From CAZOIA01 sp964579675 (lineage in GTDB: Bacteria > Planctomycetota > Phycisphaerae > UBA1845 > PWPN01): a stretch of DNA of 6,112 bases. The DNA lies in the NCBI GenBank assembly GCA_964579675.1, contig CAZOIA010000276.1:1-6112 (forward strand), written 5' to 3'. The translations under genes were made by a program, and so were the position numbers. The notes beneath the pieces were generated by a model. It was given only the letters and a program-made list of their open reading frames with translations, ran no database searches and was not told the origin of the DNA. The first letter of the stretch is position 1. Each line of letters begins with the position of its first letter. Of this stretch, positions 1 through 6,112 are shown piece after piece.

Positions 1-392
1 AGGTGCCGTCCCCTTCTCCGCCCGAAGGTCCCCGCCGGAACTGTCACGCACCCTTCGGCAGAGGTGTCATCGCGGGGGCCGGCCCCGATGAGCCGGTCAC
101 GACGATCAGGTACGAGAACATCCTTGCCGGCTTCGAAGATTATGAGTATCTGTACAAGCTGTCCGCCGTCGTCAAGGCTGCCCGGCAGCAGCCCGCCACC
201 ATCGAGCGGGTTGAAGGGAAGGGAAAGAGCACCCATTGTGATCCGTTTGGAAGGGAACCAACGTGTGCTGATCGAAAGAGATGTTATTCGTCCGGGAGTC
301 AATCTCCTACCTGTGGGAGTGGGGCTCACTCGAGAACCGAAAGCCTGGCCCGAGGCGGATGTGGGAACGAAGAACAAGGACGCGAGCCATGA
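1..392 (+). CDS. C-terminal fragment of a GH123/DUF4091-like protein (5' end outside window)
   Basis: Partial gene running in from the left edge. In frame 3 it encodes GPDEPVTTIRYENILAGFED followed directly by YEYLYKL. This matches the C-terminal signature of the GH123 catalytic domain (formerly DUF4091): a proline-containing loop, then S/T-I-R-x-E-x-x-x-x-G-x-E-D-Y-E-Y-L. Characterised GH123 members are beta-N-acetylgalactosaminidases; substrate cannot be judged from this tail. The recognisable stretch spans about 57-215. After about 215 the frame-3 peptide becomes rich in Cys, Ser and Gly and third-position G+C falls. Frame 1 then looks more protein-like and ends at a TGA at 400-402. The end given here is the frame-3 stop, which overlaps the next start as ATGA. 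A real frameshift, a sequence error or gene decay are all possible. Family assignment is moderately sure, the exact end is not. Confidence 0.55.
   Translation, partial: VPSPSPPEGPRRNCHAPFGRGVIAGAGPDEPVTTIRYENILAGFEDYEYLYKLSAVVKAARQQPATIERVEGKGKSTHCDPFGREPTCADRKRCYSSGSQSPTCGSGAHSRTESLARGGCGNEEQGREP
376..380 (+). promoter_or_regulatory. Ribosome binding site of the Tat-exported propeller gene
   Basis: AAGGA lies 8 bases before the ATG at 389. It supports that start over the in-frame ATG at 281, which would put 36 extra residues ahead of the twin-arginine signal. The site lies inside the tail of the preceding gene, as expected for translationally coupled genes. Confidence 0.55.
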
Positions 393-1603
393 AATGCGTT
401 GATCGCCGGACGTTTCTTCGCCAGGCGCTGCTCTCTACCGCCGGTGCGGCCATCGGATCGGAAGTCTTCGGGCAGCGCGCCGGCTCCGCACCTTCGCACC
501 GGCCCAGACCATGCCCACCCGCGGCGTGGAAGAAACAGGGCATCGTCCTGGAGGCGACCGAGCCCTGGGAAGGGGGTCGAATCCAGAACTTCGCCTCTCC
601 CACCGAGCCGCTCGGCCAAAACCGATGGCGCATCTGGTACTCCGGACGAGGCGCGGGCAAGCGGTTCACGATTGCCTATGCGGACGGAGCGCCCGCCAGC
701 AGCATGAGGAAGACGCCGCTTCAGTGCTCGCCGGGGGATCCTCCCGACGGCCCGTTCGCGATCGGCAATCTTCCTGAGGAATGGAATCCCACGCAGGTCG
801 TACACATCCGATTGCGCAACGGCAGAAACCGCGTCTACTTCTGGGCGCACGGCCCCCAGATTCTCCGCTACCTCGCCGCCGACAGCGACGACGGGCGGCG
901 GTACCGCGTCGTCGATCCGCATCGTCCGGTGCTCTACCACCCGAGCGACCGCGCCGCACGAGGCGTCCCCTCTCCGGACGGGGCCATTCTCTACAAGAAG
1001 CCCAGCCCGGAGCGCCCGCCCCACGATCCAATCGCCCCTGCCCGTCTGATCTCGAATGATTCCACATTCGTCTATCAGTTGTCCGACGGTTCGTTCGAGA
1101 TGTACTCGGTGGCCCTCGTGCCGGTTGCCAAGGACGATCCTGCCTACATCGCCCACGACAATGCCGCCGGTTTTGTACGCGTGATTGACCGCTACCGATC
1201 GGAGGATGGCCTGTCTTTCGAGGATCGACAACGCATCCTCCAGCGCGATGCCGACGACCCGGCCGACCTGCAGTTCTACTACCTGGCCGTCACCTACACT
1301 CCGAAGGGGCGTGTGGGCATGCTCGGCCACTACCGGGTCCAGGCCCAGACCATGGATATCGAATGGTGCTTCTCATCCGACGGTGCTACGTGGCAGCGTC
1401 CTTTCCGAAAAGCCTGGATCCCGCGGGGCGACGAAACGCAGCCGGACTCCTACGGCATCTATCCACCCTCATGCCTGGTGCAGCGCGGGGATCGGTACCA
1501 TCTTTTTTACACCGCCGTCAACAGCGCCCACAACCGCAAGCACTCCCACGGTCCACCGCGGTCGGTCGTCATGTACGCCACGACGGATTCGATCTGGGCA
1601 TAG
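389..1603 (+). CDS. Tat-exported beta-propeller protein, glycosidase-like (404 aa)
   Basis: No named family recognised with certainty. Residues 5-11 read DRRTFLR, a good twin-arginine motif, followed by an Ala/Leu-rich segment (12-23), so the protein is probably exported folded. The cleavage site is unclear; a site near GSA (32-34) is possible. The rest looks like the blade repeats of GH32/GH43-type five-bladed propellers: WRIWYSG (80-86), NRVYFWAH (147-154), a SSDGATWQRP turn (329-338), and a last blade with YHLFYTAVN (370-378) and SVVMYATTDSIW (392-403). The S-x-DG-x-x-W element is typical of such folds. Catalytic carboxylates cannot be assigned by eye. The start is set by the AAGGA site and by the signal position. 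It overlaps the preceding gene by four bases (ATGA) and faces the 713-residue propeller gene tail to tail. Likely role, inferred: extracytoplasmic carbohydrate binding or hydrolysis. Confidence 0.82.
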   Translation: MKCVDRRTFLRQALLSTAGAAIGSEVFGQRAGSAPSHRPRPCPPAAWKKQGIVLEATEPWEGGRIQNFASPTEPLGQNRWRIWYSGRGAGKRFTIAYADGAPASSMRKTPLQCSPGDPPDGPFAIGNLPEEWNPTQVVHIRLRNGRNRVYFWAHGPQILRYLAADSDDGRRYRVVDPHRPVLYHPSDRAARGVPSPDGAILYKKPSPERPPHDPIAPARLISNDSTFVYQLSDGSFEMYSVALVPVAKDDPAYIAHDNAAGFVRVIDRYRSEDGLSFEDRQRILQRDADDPADLQFYYLAVTYTPKGRVGMLGHYRVQAQTMDIEWCFSSDGATWQRPFRKAWIPRGDETQPDSYGIYPPSCLVQRGDRYHLFYTAVNSAHNRKHSHGPPRSVVMYATTDSIWA

Positions 1604-1696
1604 GGGCGTGCAGTGGTCCACAGGGCAGGTCTGATTCCTTCACCCGCCGGATTCGCCCACGCGGACGTGACTGGATGCCGGGCCCGAAGGGAAAGG

Positions 1697-3838
1697 TCAC
1701 TCCTTCAGGCCGAAGAACACCGTCGCGCCCTTCTCGCTGAGCGTCGCGATGTCCTGGGCAGTCAGTGCACGGCCAAGGACGAGAACGTCGTCCACGTTCC
1801 CGTGGAGCTGCTCGTCGGTTCCCATTTCGGCGTCCTCGCCGATGAGCAGGTTTCGGGCCAACCTGACCGGTTCACCGCCCGGCAGCCAGCGCTGTCCGGC
1901 GGGTTTGCCGTCGAGGTAGAAGGTGACGGCCCCGTCGTCGAACACGACGGCCAGGTGATGGTACTTGCCGTCGTCGAAGGTCAGGGCGTCCGACTCGACC
2001 GGGATCCCCTTGCAGAACAGCCGCATGCCGCTGACGATCCGGCCGCGGGGGTCGAAGTCGAAGATCAGCTCCGACGTGTTCGTCGGGAAGTTGCCGCGGT
2101 AGGCGCTGAAGAGCCTGGCGTGGGTGTTCTTCGTGCACTTGACCATGGCGGCCAGGGTGAAATGCCGGCCCAGGTTCCGGGTACCCTCGATCTCGACGCG
2201 GTTCCACGGACGCCACCGCGAGCCGACCACGAGCGACCGCTTGCCAAAGGCCGGATCCCGCTTCTTGTGATCCAGCCGGCACGTGCCGAGATTGCGCAGG
2301 GCCTGGGACCCGTCTTCCCAAAGCATGTCCGACCGCGCCTCGGTGTTGCCCTCAAAGGTGAACAGCACCTGGAGCGGAGGAGCGATCTGCTCGTCGATCA
2401 CCCTGGCCTTTGCCCCGGCCATGAACGAATAGAGGCGAATGTGGTCCATGATGAACCGGAACCGGACCGCGCCCCGATCGGTCGGGAGCGTCTTGTTGCC
2501 TGACCATGTGACGACCTGGCGCACGGCATCGCCGGTGAGGGGCTCGCAATCCTCCCGGCCGTAGCCGGGGATCACAGCATTGTCCGCGTCCAGAACCTCT
2601 ACCCGCAACCAACCGCCGCGGGCGTTGTAGTTGACCTGGAGCGTACGCCCGACATCGGCGAACTTCTTGGTGAGCACCTCGCCGGGCGCCTCGTCGGCAT
2701 CCAGCGAGGCGAAACCATCCTTCCGCAGCTTCGCCAGGCCGATGCACGAGTGAAACGGCAGGAAGTCGTGCAGGTCGTCGTAGCCGGTGTAGTAGAGCCA
2801 TATCTCGTCGCCTACGACGAGAGGGGGCGGCGCGATCACCATGCCATGGTCGAAGGTCCGGAACTTGCCGATGTCCAGCACGGGCGGGCGATCACCCTCC
2901 TCGCGGAGGAAGTGCATTCCATCCCGGCTGCTGACCATCTCGAGCCACAGGGGGCCGTGGAAGTAACCCTCCTCGTCCTCGGCGCGGTAGATCTGGAGGA
3001 GACCGACGTACATCGACTCGTAGGCAAAGACCGGGCAGGCGTATAAATGTGTGCGGGCGACGGTTCCGGGCTTGCACCACCGATCGTCGAAATCGTCCGG
3101 GGCCATGATGAGCCGGAGCGGAGGAAAGCTGGTCAGGTCGGTCGTTTCACTGAAGCCCACACACCGCCGCCGCAGACCTCTGACATTGAAGTTCACCTTG
3201 ACGTTGCAGCGGAACTTCTTCGTGTGCGGATCCCAGTAGAAATGACTCGTGTCACCGCCGGAAACGATGCTCTTCTCGGACAGGGGGCGCCAGTGGATGC
3301 CGTCGGCGGAGGCTCGTGCGTGGTACCGGCCACCAACGCCGTGGTAGCGTCTGTCGGGATCGGCCGACCAGGGGGTACGCATGACCGCCCCGCAGCCATT
3401 GGGGAGGATGTTGTTGCTCTTGGTGCCGTCACCGGCCCACTCGTGCAAGCCGAGGACCGGCTTGTCCCACTTCAGGCCGTCCTTGCTGGTCGCGTAGCAC
3501 AGGTAAGAACGGGAGGGGTCCTTCTCCGGCGTCCAACAGTAGTAGTACATGCGGAAACCGGACCCGTCCTCGCCGGGCAGGACCGTGCAGGCAGCAACGA
3601 CGTTATCCTCCCACGGCTGATCGACCACGATCAGCGGATTAGCCGGATGTTTCCGGAACGGATGATATCGACGCTGAACGTGCTGCTTCGCGGCGATGAG
3701 GTAATCGTCGATGAAGAGCTGCCACGGCCCGGCGAGCTCGTCGGTGGGTTCGGTACCCTCCGCGACGGCCGCGCAGGTGACGAGCGCTGCGAGCAGACTG
3801 AAAGCCAATACGGTGAATACACTGATGCGGCAGGTCAT
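1697..3838 (-). CDS. Secreted three-domain protein: beta-propeller, beta-sandwich and C-terminal LamG (713 aa)
   Basis: Residues 1-26 form a Sec signal peptide with a probable cut after AVA (24-26). LVTC at 19-22 is a poor lipobox because Thr precedes the Cys. Residues about 40-372 look like a five-bladed propeller of the GH32/GH43 type, opening with LFIDDYLI (41-48) and showing blade motifs FRMYYYCW (95-102), YATSKDGLKW (115-124), ASADGIHW (176-183) and EIWLYYTGYDD (345-355). Residues about 373-475 form a beta-sandwich-like segment (LRVEVLDADNAVIPGY at 411-426, RFRFIMDHIRLYSF at 459-472). Residues about 485-705 are a LamG/concanavalin-like domain (DDGKYHHLAVVF at 622-633, VTFYLDGKPAG at 638-648, HGNVDDVLVLGRAL at 679-692). 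The mature part has 13 cysteines, many for a glycosidase. Asp44/Asp45 are candidate active-site acids by position only. The likely role is glycan hydrolysis or binding outside the cytoplasm; substrate unknown. Confidence 0.88.
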   Translation of the reverse strand: MTCRISVFTVLAFSLLAALVTCAAVAEGTEPTDELAGPWQLFIDDYLIAAKQHVQRRYHPFRKHPANPLIVVDQPWEDNVVAACTVLPGEDGSGFRMYYYCWTPEKDPSRSYLCYATSKDGLKWDKPVLGLHEWAGDGTKSNNILPNGCGAVMRTPWSADPDRRYHGVGGRYHARASADGIHWRPLSEKSIVSGGDTSHFYWDPHTKKFRCNVKVNFNVRGLRRRCVGFSETTDLTSFPPLRLIMAPDDFDDRWCKPGTVARTHLYACPVFAYESMYVGLLQIYRAEDEEGYFHGPLWLEMVSSRDGMHFLREEGDRPPVLDIGKFRTFDHGMVIAPPPLVVGDEIWLYYTGYDDLHDFLPFHSCIGLAKLRKDGFASLDADEAPGEVLTKKFADVGRTLQVNYNARGGWLRVEVLDADNAVIPGYGREDCEPLTGDAVRQVVTWSGNKTLPTDRGAVRFRFIMDHIRLYSFMAGAKARVIDEQIAPPLQVLFTFEGNTEARSDMLWEDGSQALRNLGTCRLDHKKRDPAFGKRSLVVGSRWRPWNRVEIEGTRNLGRHFTLAAMVKCTKNTHARLFSAYRGNFPTNTSELIFDFDPRGRIVSGMRLFCKGIPVESDALTFDDGKYHHLAVVFDDGAVTFYLDGKPAGQRWLPGGEPVRLARNLLIGEDAEMGTDEQLHGNVDDVLVLGRALTAQDIATLSEKGATVFFGLKE

Positions 3839-3843
3839 GTTTT

Positions 3844-3849
3844 CCTCCC
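3844..3849 (-). promoter_or_regulatory. Strong ribosome binding site of the three-domain propeller/LamG gene
   Basis: The minus strand reads GGGAGG, five bases (AAAAC) before the ATG at 3838-3836. This near-perfect Shine-Dalgarno sequence fixes the start and puts the signal peptide at the N-terminus. Confidence 0.75.
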
Positions 3850-3988
3850 GAAGTGATTTCCCTCCACGCCTGAAGCCGAGCCCGGAGACACTCGCACTAC
3901 GCTGTGCGGTACCGAGGGGAGTCTGCGCTTATCGGCACCCATGCCCACGGAATGACTTCAGTGGCACCATTGTCCGCAACGGCGGGCT

Positions 3989-5887
3989 TCAGGGACCCAC
4001 GGGCCGGTACGGGTCCAGATAGGACTCGTCATCAGCCCCCTGGATCACGACGTTGTTGTATTCGAGGAGCGTCCCCTTCTGCCGTTCGAGATTGGTCAGG
4101 GCAATGTTGTAGTTCACAAGCGACTGGAGCAGTTGCTCTCGCGCACCGGCGAGGGATTCGTGGGCATTCAGTTCCTGCTCCAGGGTAAGCGGATCCTTTC
4201 GCTCCTGCCGGGCCTTGGTCACCTCGACCCACTCCTTGGAAGCAATGGTGGAGCGGAAGTTGGGGCCGATCTGGTCGTAGTTGCTGCGGAGGTCCCGGAC
4301 CGCCTGCTGGACTTCCAGGATAACGTTCTCGATCGCGTCGCGGTGAGCGGCGATCGCCTGGGCCTGCTGAAGCCGGGCCTGGCGAAGGGCCGCCTCCGGG
4401 CCGCGGTTGCCGATCGGCCACTCGAACTCCAACATGATGAAGTATTCGTGGAAGTCATTCTCGCTCAACTGGCTGAAGGCGCTGTCCGGGTTGGCCCCAA
4501 GACCGTCAACAATGTAGCGAAACAGGACGTCGAACCGGGGCAGGGCCTGATTCTTCGCCAGGCCCACTGCGATCTGGGCCTGCTCGATTGCGAGTCTGGC
4601 CTCGTGAAGCTCGGATCGGTGCAGAAGCGCTGCCGTCACTTCATCCACCTGATCCAGAATCATTGACTCCACCGAGGGAACGTCGGTGGGCAGAATCGCC
4701 ACATCCTGGGAAAGATTGAGGTCCGGGTCGTTCATCAATCGCTTGAGCGCATCCTCCGTATTCTTCACGGTGTTGCAGAGCCGGATGAACTCCGCCTGGT
4801 GCCGCTCGATCCGGCTGCTCGGGAGGCTGAGCTGCACCTTGAAGAAGTCGTAGCCCGCCTTGACCCGCTGCTCCATGAAGTGGTGGATGATCTCCAGGTC
4901 GGCAAGGAGTTGGCTGGAGATGGTGATCGCGCGCCGGGCCTGCAGGAGCTGCCAGTAGGCCTGTTCAACATTGTAAACCAGCTCTCGGACGTCGCGCCGC
5001 AGGTGCTCGATGCTCATTTCGCGATCGAGCTTGGAAATCTCGATCTGCGCCCGGTTGACATCCAGGCCGAACCCACGAAGAAATGGCTGCCGGAATTCGA
5101 CCACGAAGCTGTTGAAATAAGAGGGGTTGAGCGTCTGAAAAACGAGATCGGTCTGGGTCCGGTTCAGGGCATAGCTGACCTGGACCTGCGTGCCCGCCGA
5201 CAGCAGCTTCCGCACACCGGATTCGAAGTCCCGAACCTCGTATGCCGTGCCCTGCAACTCCGAAGAGCTGGGGCGGTCCTGCTTATTGTTAGTGAAGCTG
5301 GCGAAGTACACGGCGTCGAACTGGGCCTCCGCCTCGACGATCCGCGTGGCTTCGATCGCGGGACTGTAACTCTGCATCTGGATGGCGTAATTGTTCCGCA
5401 GGGCGCGACGGATGGCGTCGGTGAAACTCAGACGAACGGTCTCCGGGCGTCGAATCGCCTGGAGCCGCTCGAGGATCCCGGGGACCCGTCGTTCGTACTC
5501 CGCCTTCCGGTCCGCCTGCTGCTGGTCCTTCTGCTGGCGGGTCAGCCTCTCGTTCTCTTCAACCTCTTTCAACTTCTGGTCCAGTTCCCGGGCCAGGACG
5601 GCCGGCAGGTCGGCAGGATCGGGGATGTCGCTGGAGATATCGTCTATCGCCAAGGCGGGCTGGGTGTCGGTCGGCCCCACGGGCTGCGAGGGAAGTTCCT
5701 CCGGCGGGGCAGGGGCGGCGGCCTCCTGGGCGAGCCGGGCCGATGAAACCGCCCGGGCTTGCCGGGCCTGCTGACGACCGGGCCCGGTGCGGGTGTCCGA
5801 AAGGGGGGATTCACAGCCTACGCTCGCCAGCAGGCCAAAAATCACCAGCCATCGACCGCGAGTATGATGCCGCCCACCTGGGGCCAT
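3989..5887 (-). CDS. TolC-family outer-membrane factor, probable lipoprotein (632 aa)
   Basis: TolC/OEP proteins form trimeric outer-membrane channels with a periplasmic helical barrel, serving efflux or type I secretion. Residues 13-25 read WLVIFGLLASVGC, a hydrophobic segment ending in a plausible lipobox (ASVGC), so Cys25 may be lipidated. A Pro/Ala/Gln-rich, then highly charged linker follows (98-134 looks like coiled coil). The OEP domain starts near VRLSFTDAIRRAL (151-163) and includes QPFLRGFG (267-274), AYWQLLQA (310-317), DALKRLMNDP (379-388), EFEWPIGNR (487-495) and a C-terminal LLEYNNV (607-613). Two helical repeats are visible (about 290-390 and 420-610). At 632 residues it is longer than the usual 420-500, mostly through the linker. 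I chose the ATG at 5887 because AGGGA lies six bases upstream; ATG at 5893 and TTG at 5917 are in-frame alternatives. No pump or adaptor gene lies beside it here, so its cargo is unknown. Confidence 0.9.
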   Translation of the reverse strand: MAPGGRHHTRGRWLVIFGLLASVGCESPLSDTRTGPGRQQARQARAVSSARLAQEAAAPAPPEELPSQPVGPTDTQPALAIDDISSDIPDPADLPAVLARELDQKLKEVEENERLTRQQKDQQQADRKAEYERRVPGILERLQAIRRPETVRLSFTDAIRRALRNNYAIQMQSYSPAIEATRIVEAEAQFDAVYFASFTNNKQDRPSSSELQGTAYEVRDFESGVRKLLSAGTQVQVSYALNRTQTDLVFQTLNPSYFNSFVVEFRQPFLRGFGLDVNRAQIEISKLDREMSIEHLRRDVRELVYNVEQAYWQLLQARRAITISSQLLADLEIIHHFMEQRVKAGYDFFKVQLSLPSSRIERHQAEFIRLCNTVKNTEDALKRLMNDPDLNLSQDVAILPTDVPSVESMILDQVDEVTAALLHRSELHEARLAIEQAQIAVGLAKNQALPRFDVLFRYIVDGLGANPDSAFSQLSENDFHEYFIMLEFEWPIGNRGPEAALRQARLQQAQAIAAHRDAIENVILEVQQAVRDLRSNYDQIGPNFRSTIASKEWVEVTKARQERKDPLTLEQELNAHESLAGAREQLLQSLVNYNIALTNLERQKGTLLEYNNVVIQGADDESYLDPYRPVGP

Positions 5888-5893
5888 TGTCAT

Positions 5894-5898
5894 TCCCT
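5894..5898 (-). promoter_or_regulatory. Ribosome binding site deciding the TolC-family start
   Basis: AGGGA on the minus strand is six bases before the ATG at 5887-5885. The same AGGGA abuts the ATG at 5893, too close for normal initiation, and the TTG at 5917 has no such site in front. The 5887 start also gives a compact lipoprotein signal. Confidence 0.55.
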
Positions 5899-5922
5899 GG
5901 ATCAAGAATGCTGTCAAGGATG

Positions 5923-5980
5923 GTAGCGCCGCCCGCCTGTGTTCCCACGCCTCGACACAAACTCTCCGCGGGCTCGCTAC
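5923..5980 (-). other. Extended inverted repeat: structured 5' leader of the TolC-family mRNA
   Basis: Read on the minus strand, the RNA would fold as three stacked stems. GUAGCG (5980-5975) pairs with CGCUAC (5928-5923). GCCCGC (5973-5968) pairs with GCGGGC (5936-5931). UGUGU (5959-5955) pairs with ACACA (5942-5938). The internal loops are small (A against GG) and larger (8 against 1), and the apical loop is 12 bases. That makes 17 perfect Watson-Crick pairs. The outer arm starts at the base predicted as +1 from the promoter upstream, and the structure ends 35 bases before the ATG at 5887. No U-run follows, so it is not a simple terminator. It may protect the 5' end of the transcript or control translation; both are inference. 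Confidence 0.5.
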
Positions 5981-5986
5981 GCAGGT

Positions 5987-6014
5987 ATTCTAAGCTCAAC
6001 AGTGATCGTGTCAA
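5987..6014 (-). promoter_or_regulatory. Sigma-70-type promoter for the TolC-family gene
   Basis: On the minus strand a perfect TTGACA (6014-6009) is followed after 16 bases by TAGAAT (5992-5987), five of six matches to the -10 consensus. Start of transcription is predicted near 5980, giving a leader of about 93 bases before the ATG at 5887. Such a match is unlikely by chance in G+C-rich DNA. Five-base inverted arms GCTCA (5994-5998) and TGAGC (6015-6019) surround the spacer and -35 box and could be an operator, but are short. Confidence 0.6.
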
Positions 6015-6026
6015 TGAGCAAACGGC

Positions 6027-6044
6027 GGGGTGGGTGGGTGCGGG
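6027..6044 (+). other. Canonical G-quadruplex motif behind the -35 box
   Basis: Plus-strand bases hold four G-runs: GGGG, GGG, GGG, GGG, with loops of 1, 1 and 3 bases (T, T, TGC). Short loops favour a stable parallel quadruplex. The motif lies 12 bases upstream of the TTGACA box, with the G-rich strand being the template strand of the TolC-family gene. A role in transcription is inference. Confidence 0.5.
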
Positions 6045-6112
6045 TGCATGACACTTTAGGCGGCTTGTTGGAAGGCGCCGCCCCCAGGTGTTTCCGAACC
6101 GCGCCCGTAAGG

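Noticed and set aside
244..263. Hairpin with arms CGTT-T-GG and CCAACG around AAGGGAA inside the GH123-like tail.
   Set aside because: Six pairs with a bulge and no T-run; it could matter if this stretch is really non-coding, but there is too little to call a terminator.
281..388. Upstream in-frame ATG at 281 as the start of the Tat-exported protein.
   Set aside because: It would bury the twin-arginine motif at about residue 42 behind an Arg-rich extension overlapping the preceding gene; the ATG at 389 has a proper AAGGA site and signal placement.
1604..1700. Possible bidirectional terminator between the convergent genes: GTGAC/GTCAC arms at 1667-1671 and 1696-1700, CGGGCCCG palindrome at 1679-1686, GTGG/CCAC at 1612-1620.
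   Set aside because: Arms are only four to five bases, the palindrome has no loop, and there is no T-run on either side.
3893..3966. Hairpins in the gap between the TolC and propeller/LamG genes: CGCAC/GTGCG at 3893-3908, and TGCCAC/GTGGGCA with one bulged base at 3942-3966.
   Set aside because: Both are short (five to six pairs) and neither is followed by a T-run, so they are not called as terminators. No clear promoter hexamers were seen in this gap either, so co-transcription stays open.
326..5746. Long open frames antisense to the four genes, notably 326-1330 (minus), 1613-2503, 3047-3856 and 4799-5746 (plus).
   Set aside because: They mirror genes with clear family motifs, lack ribosome binding sites and recognisable domains, and are expected in G+C-rich DNA where antisense stop codons are rare.
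5894..5917. TTGACA at 5917-5912 (minus) as a -35 box, or its TTG as the TolC start codon.
   Set aside because: The hexamer 17 bases on is AATGAC, a poor -10, and transcription would start inside the coding region. As a start codon TTG has no ribosome binding site, and a better ATG lies at 5887.

Overview
This 6.1 kb window is G+C-rich bacterial chromosome. It most resembles a Planctomycetota genome, an inference from three things: a GH123/DUF4091-type enzyme tail, two secreted beta-propeller proteins of a kind common in planctomycete genomes (one with an LFIDDYLI opening, a mid beta-sandwich and a C-terminal LamG domain), and a TolC-family lipoprotein with a long N-terminal linker. I see no rRNA, tRNA, CRISPR array or insertion sequence.

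Layout. (1) Bases 1 to about 400, plus strand: the last part of a GH123/DUF4091-like gene entering from the left. Its terminal frame is uncertain. (2) 389-1603, plus strand: a 404-residue protein with a twin-arginine signal and a glycosidase-like beta-propeller, starting where the first gene ends. (3) 1604-1696: a short convergent gap without a recognisable terminator. (4) 3838-1697, minus strand: a 713-residue Sec-exported protein with propeller, beta-sandwich and LamG domains. (5) 3839-3988: a 150-base gap holding a strong ribosome binding site. (6) 5887-3989, minus strand: a TolC-family outer-membrane factor, probably a lipoprotein. (7) 5888-6112: no gene. This segment has a near-consensus sigma-70 promoter, an extended inverted repeat starting at the predicted transcription start, and a canonical G-quadruplex motif just behind the -35 box.

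The two propeller proteins and the GH123-like tail fit an extracytoplasmic glycan-handling locus, with one protein exported folded (Tat) and one unfolded (Sec). No SusC/SusD pair, sigma/anti-sigma pair, transporter or sulfatase is visible. The TolC protein has no pump or adaptor gene beside it here, so its link to the downstream hydrolase-like gene is only same strand and a short gap. The least expected feature is the regulatory segment upstream of the TolC gene: G-quadruplex, promoter and structured leader within about 120 bases.
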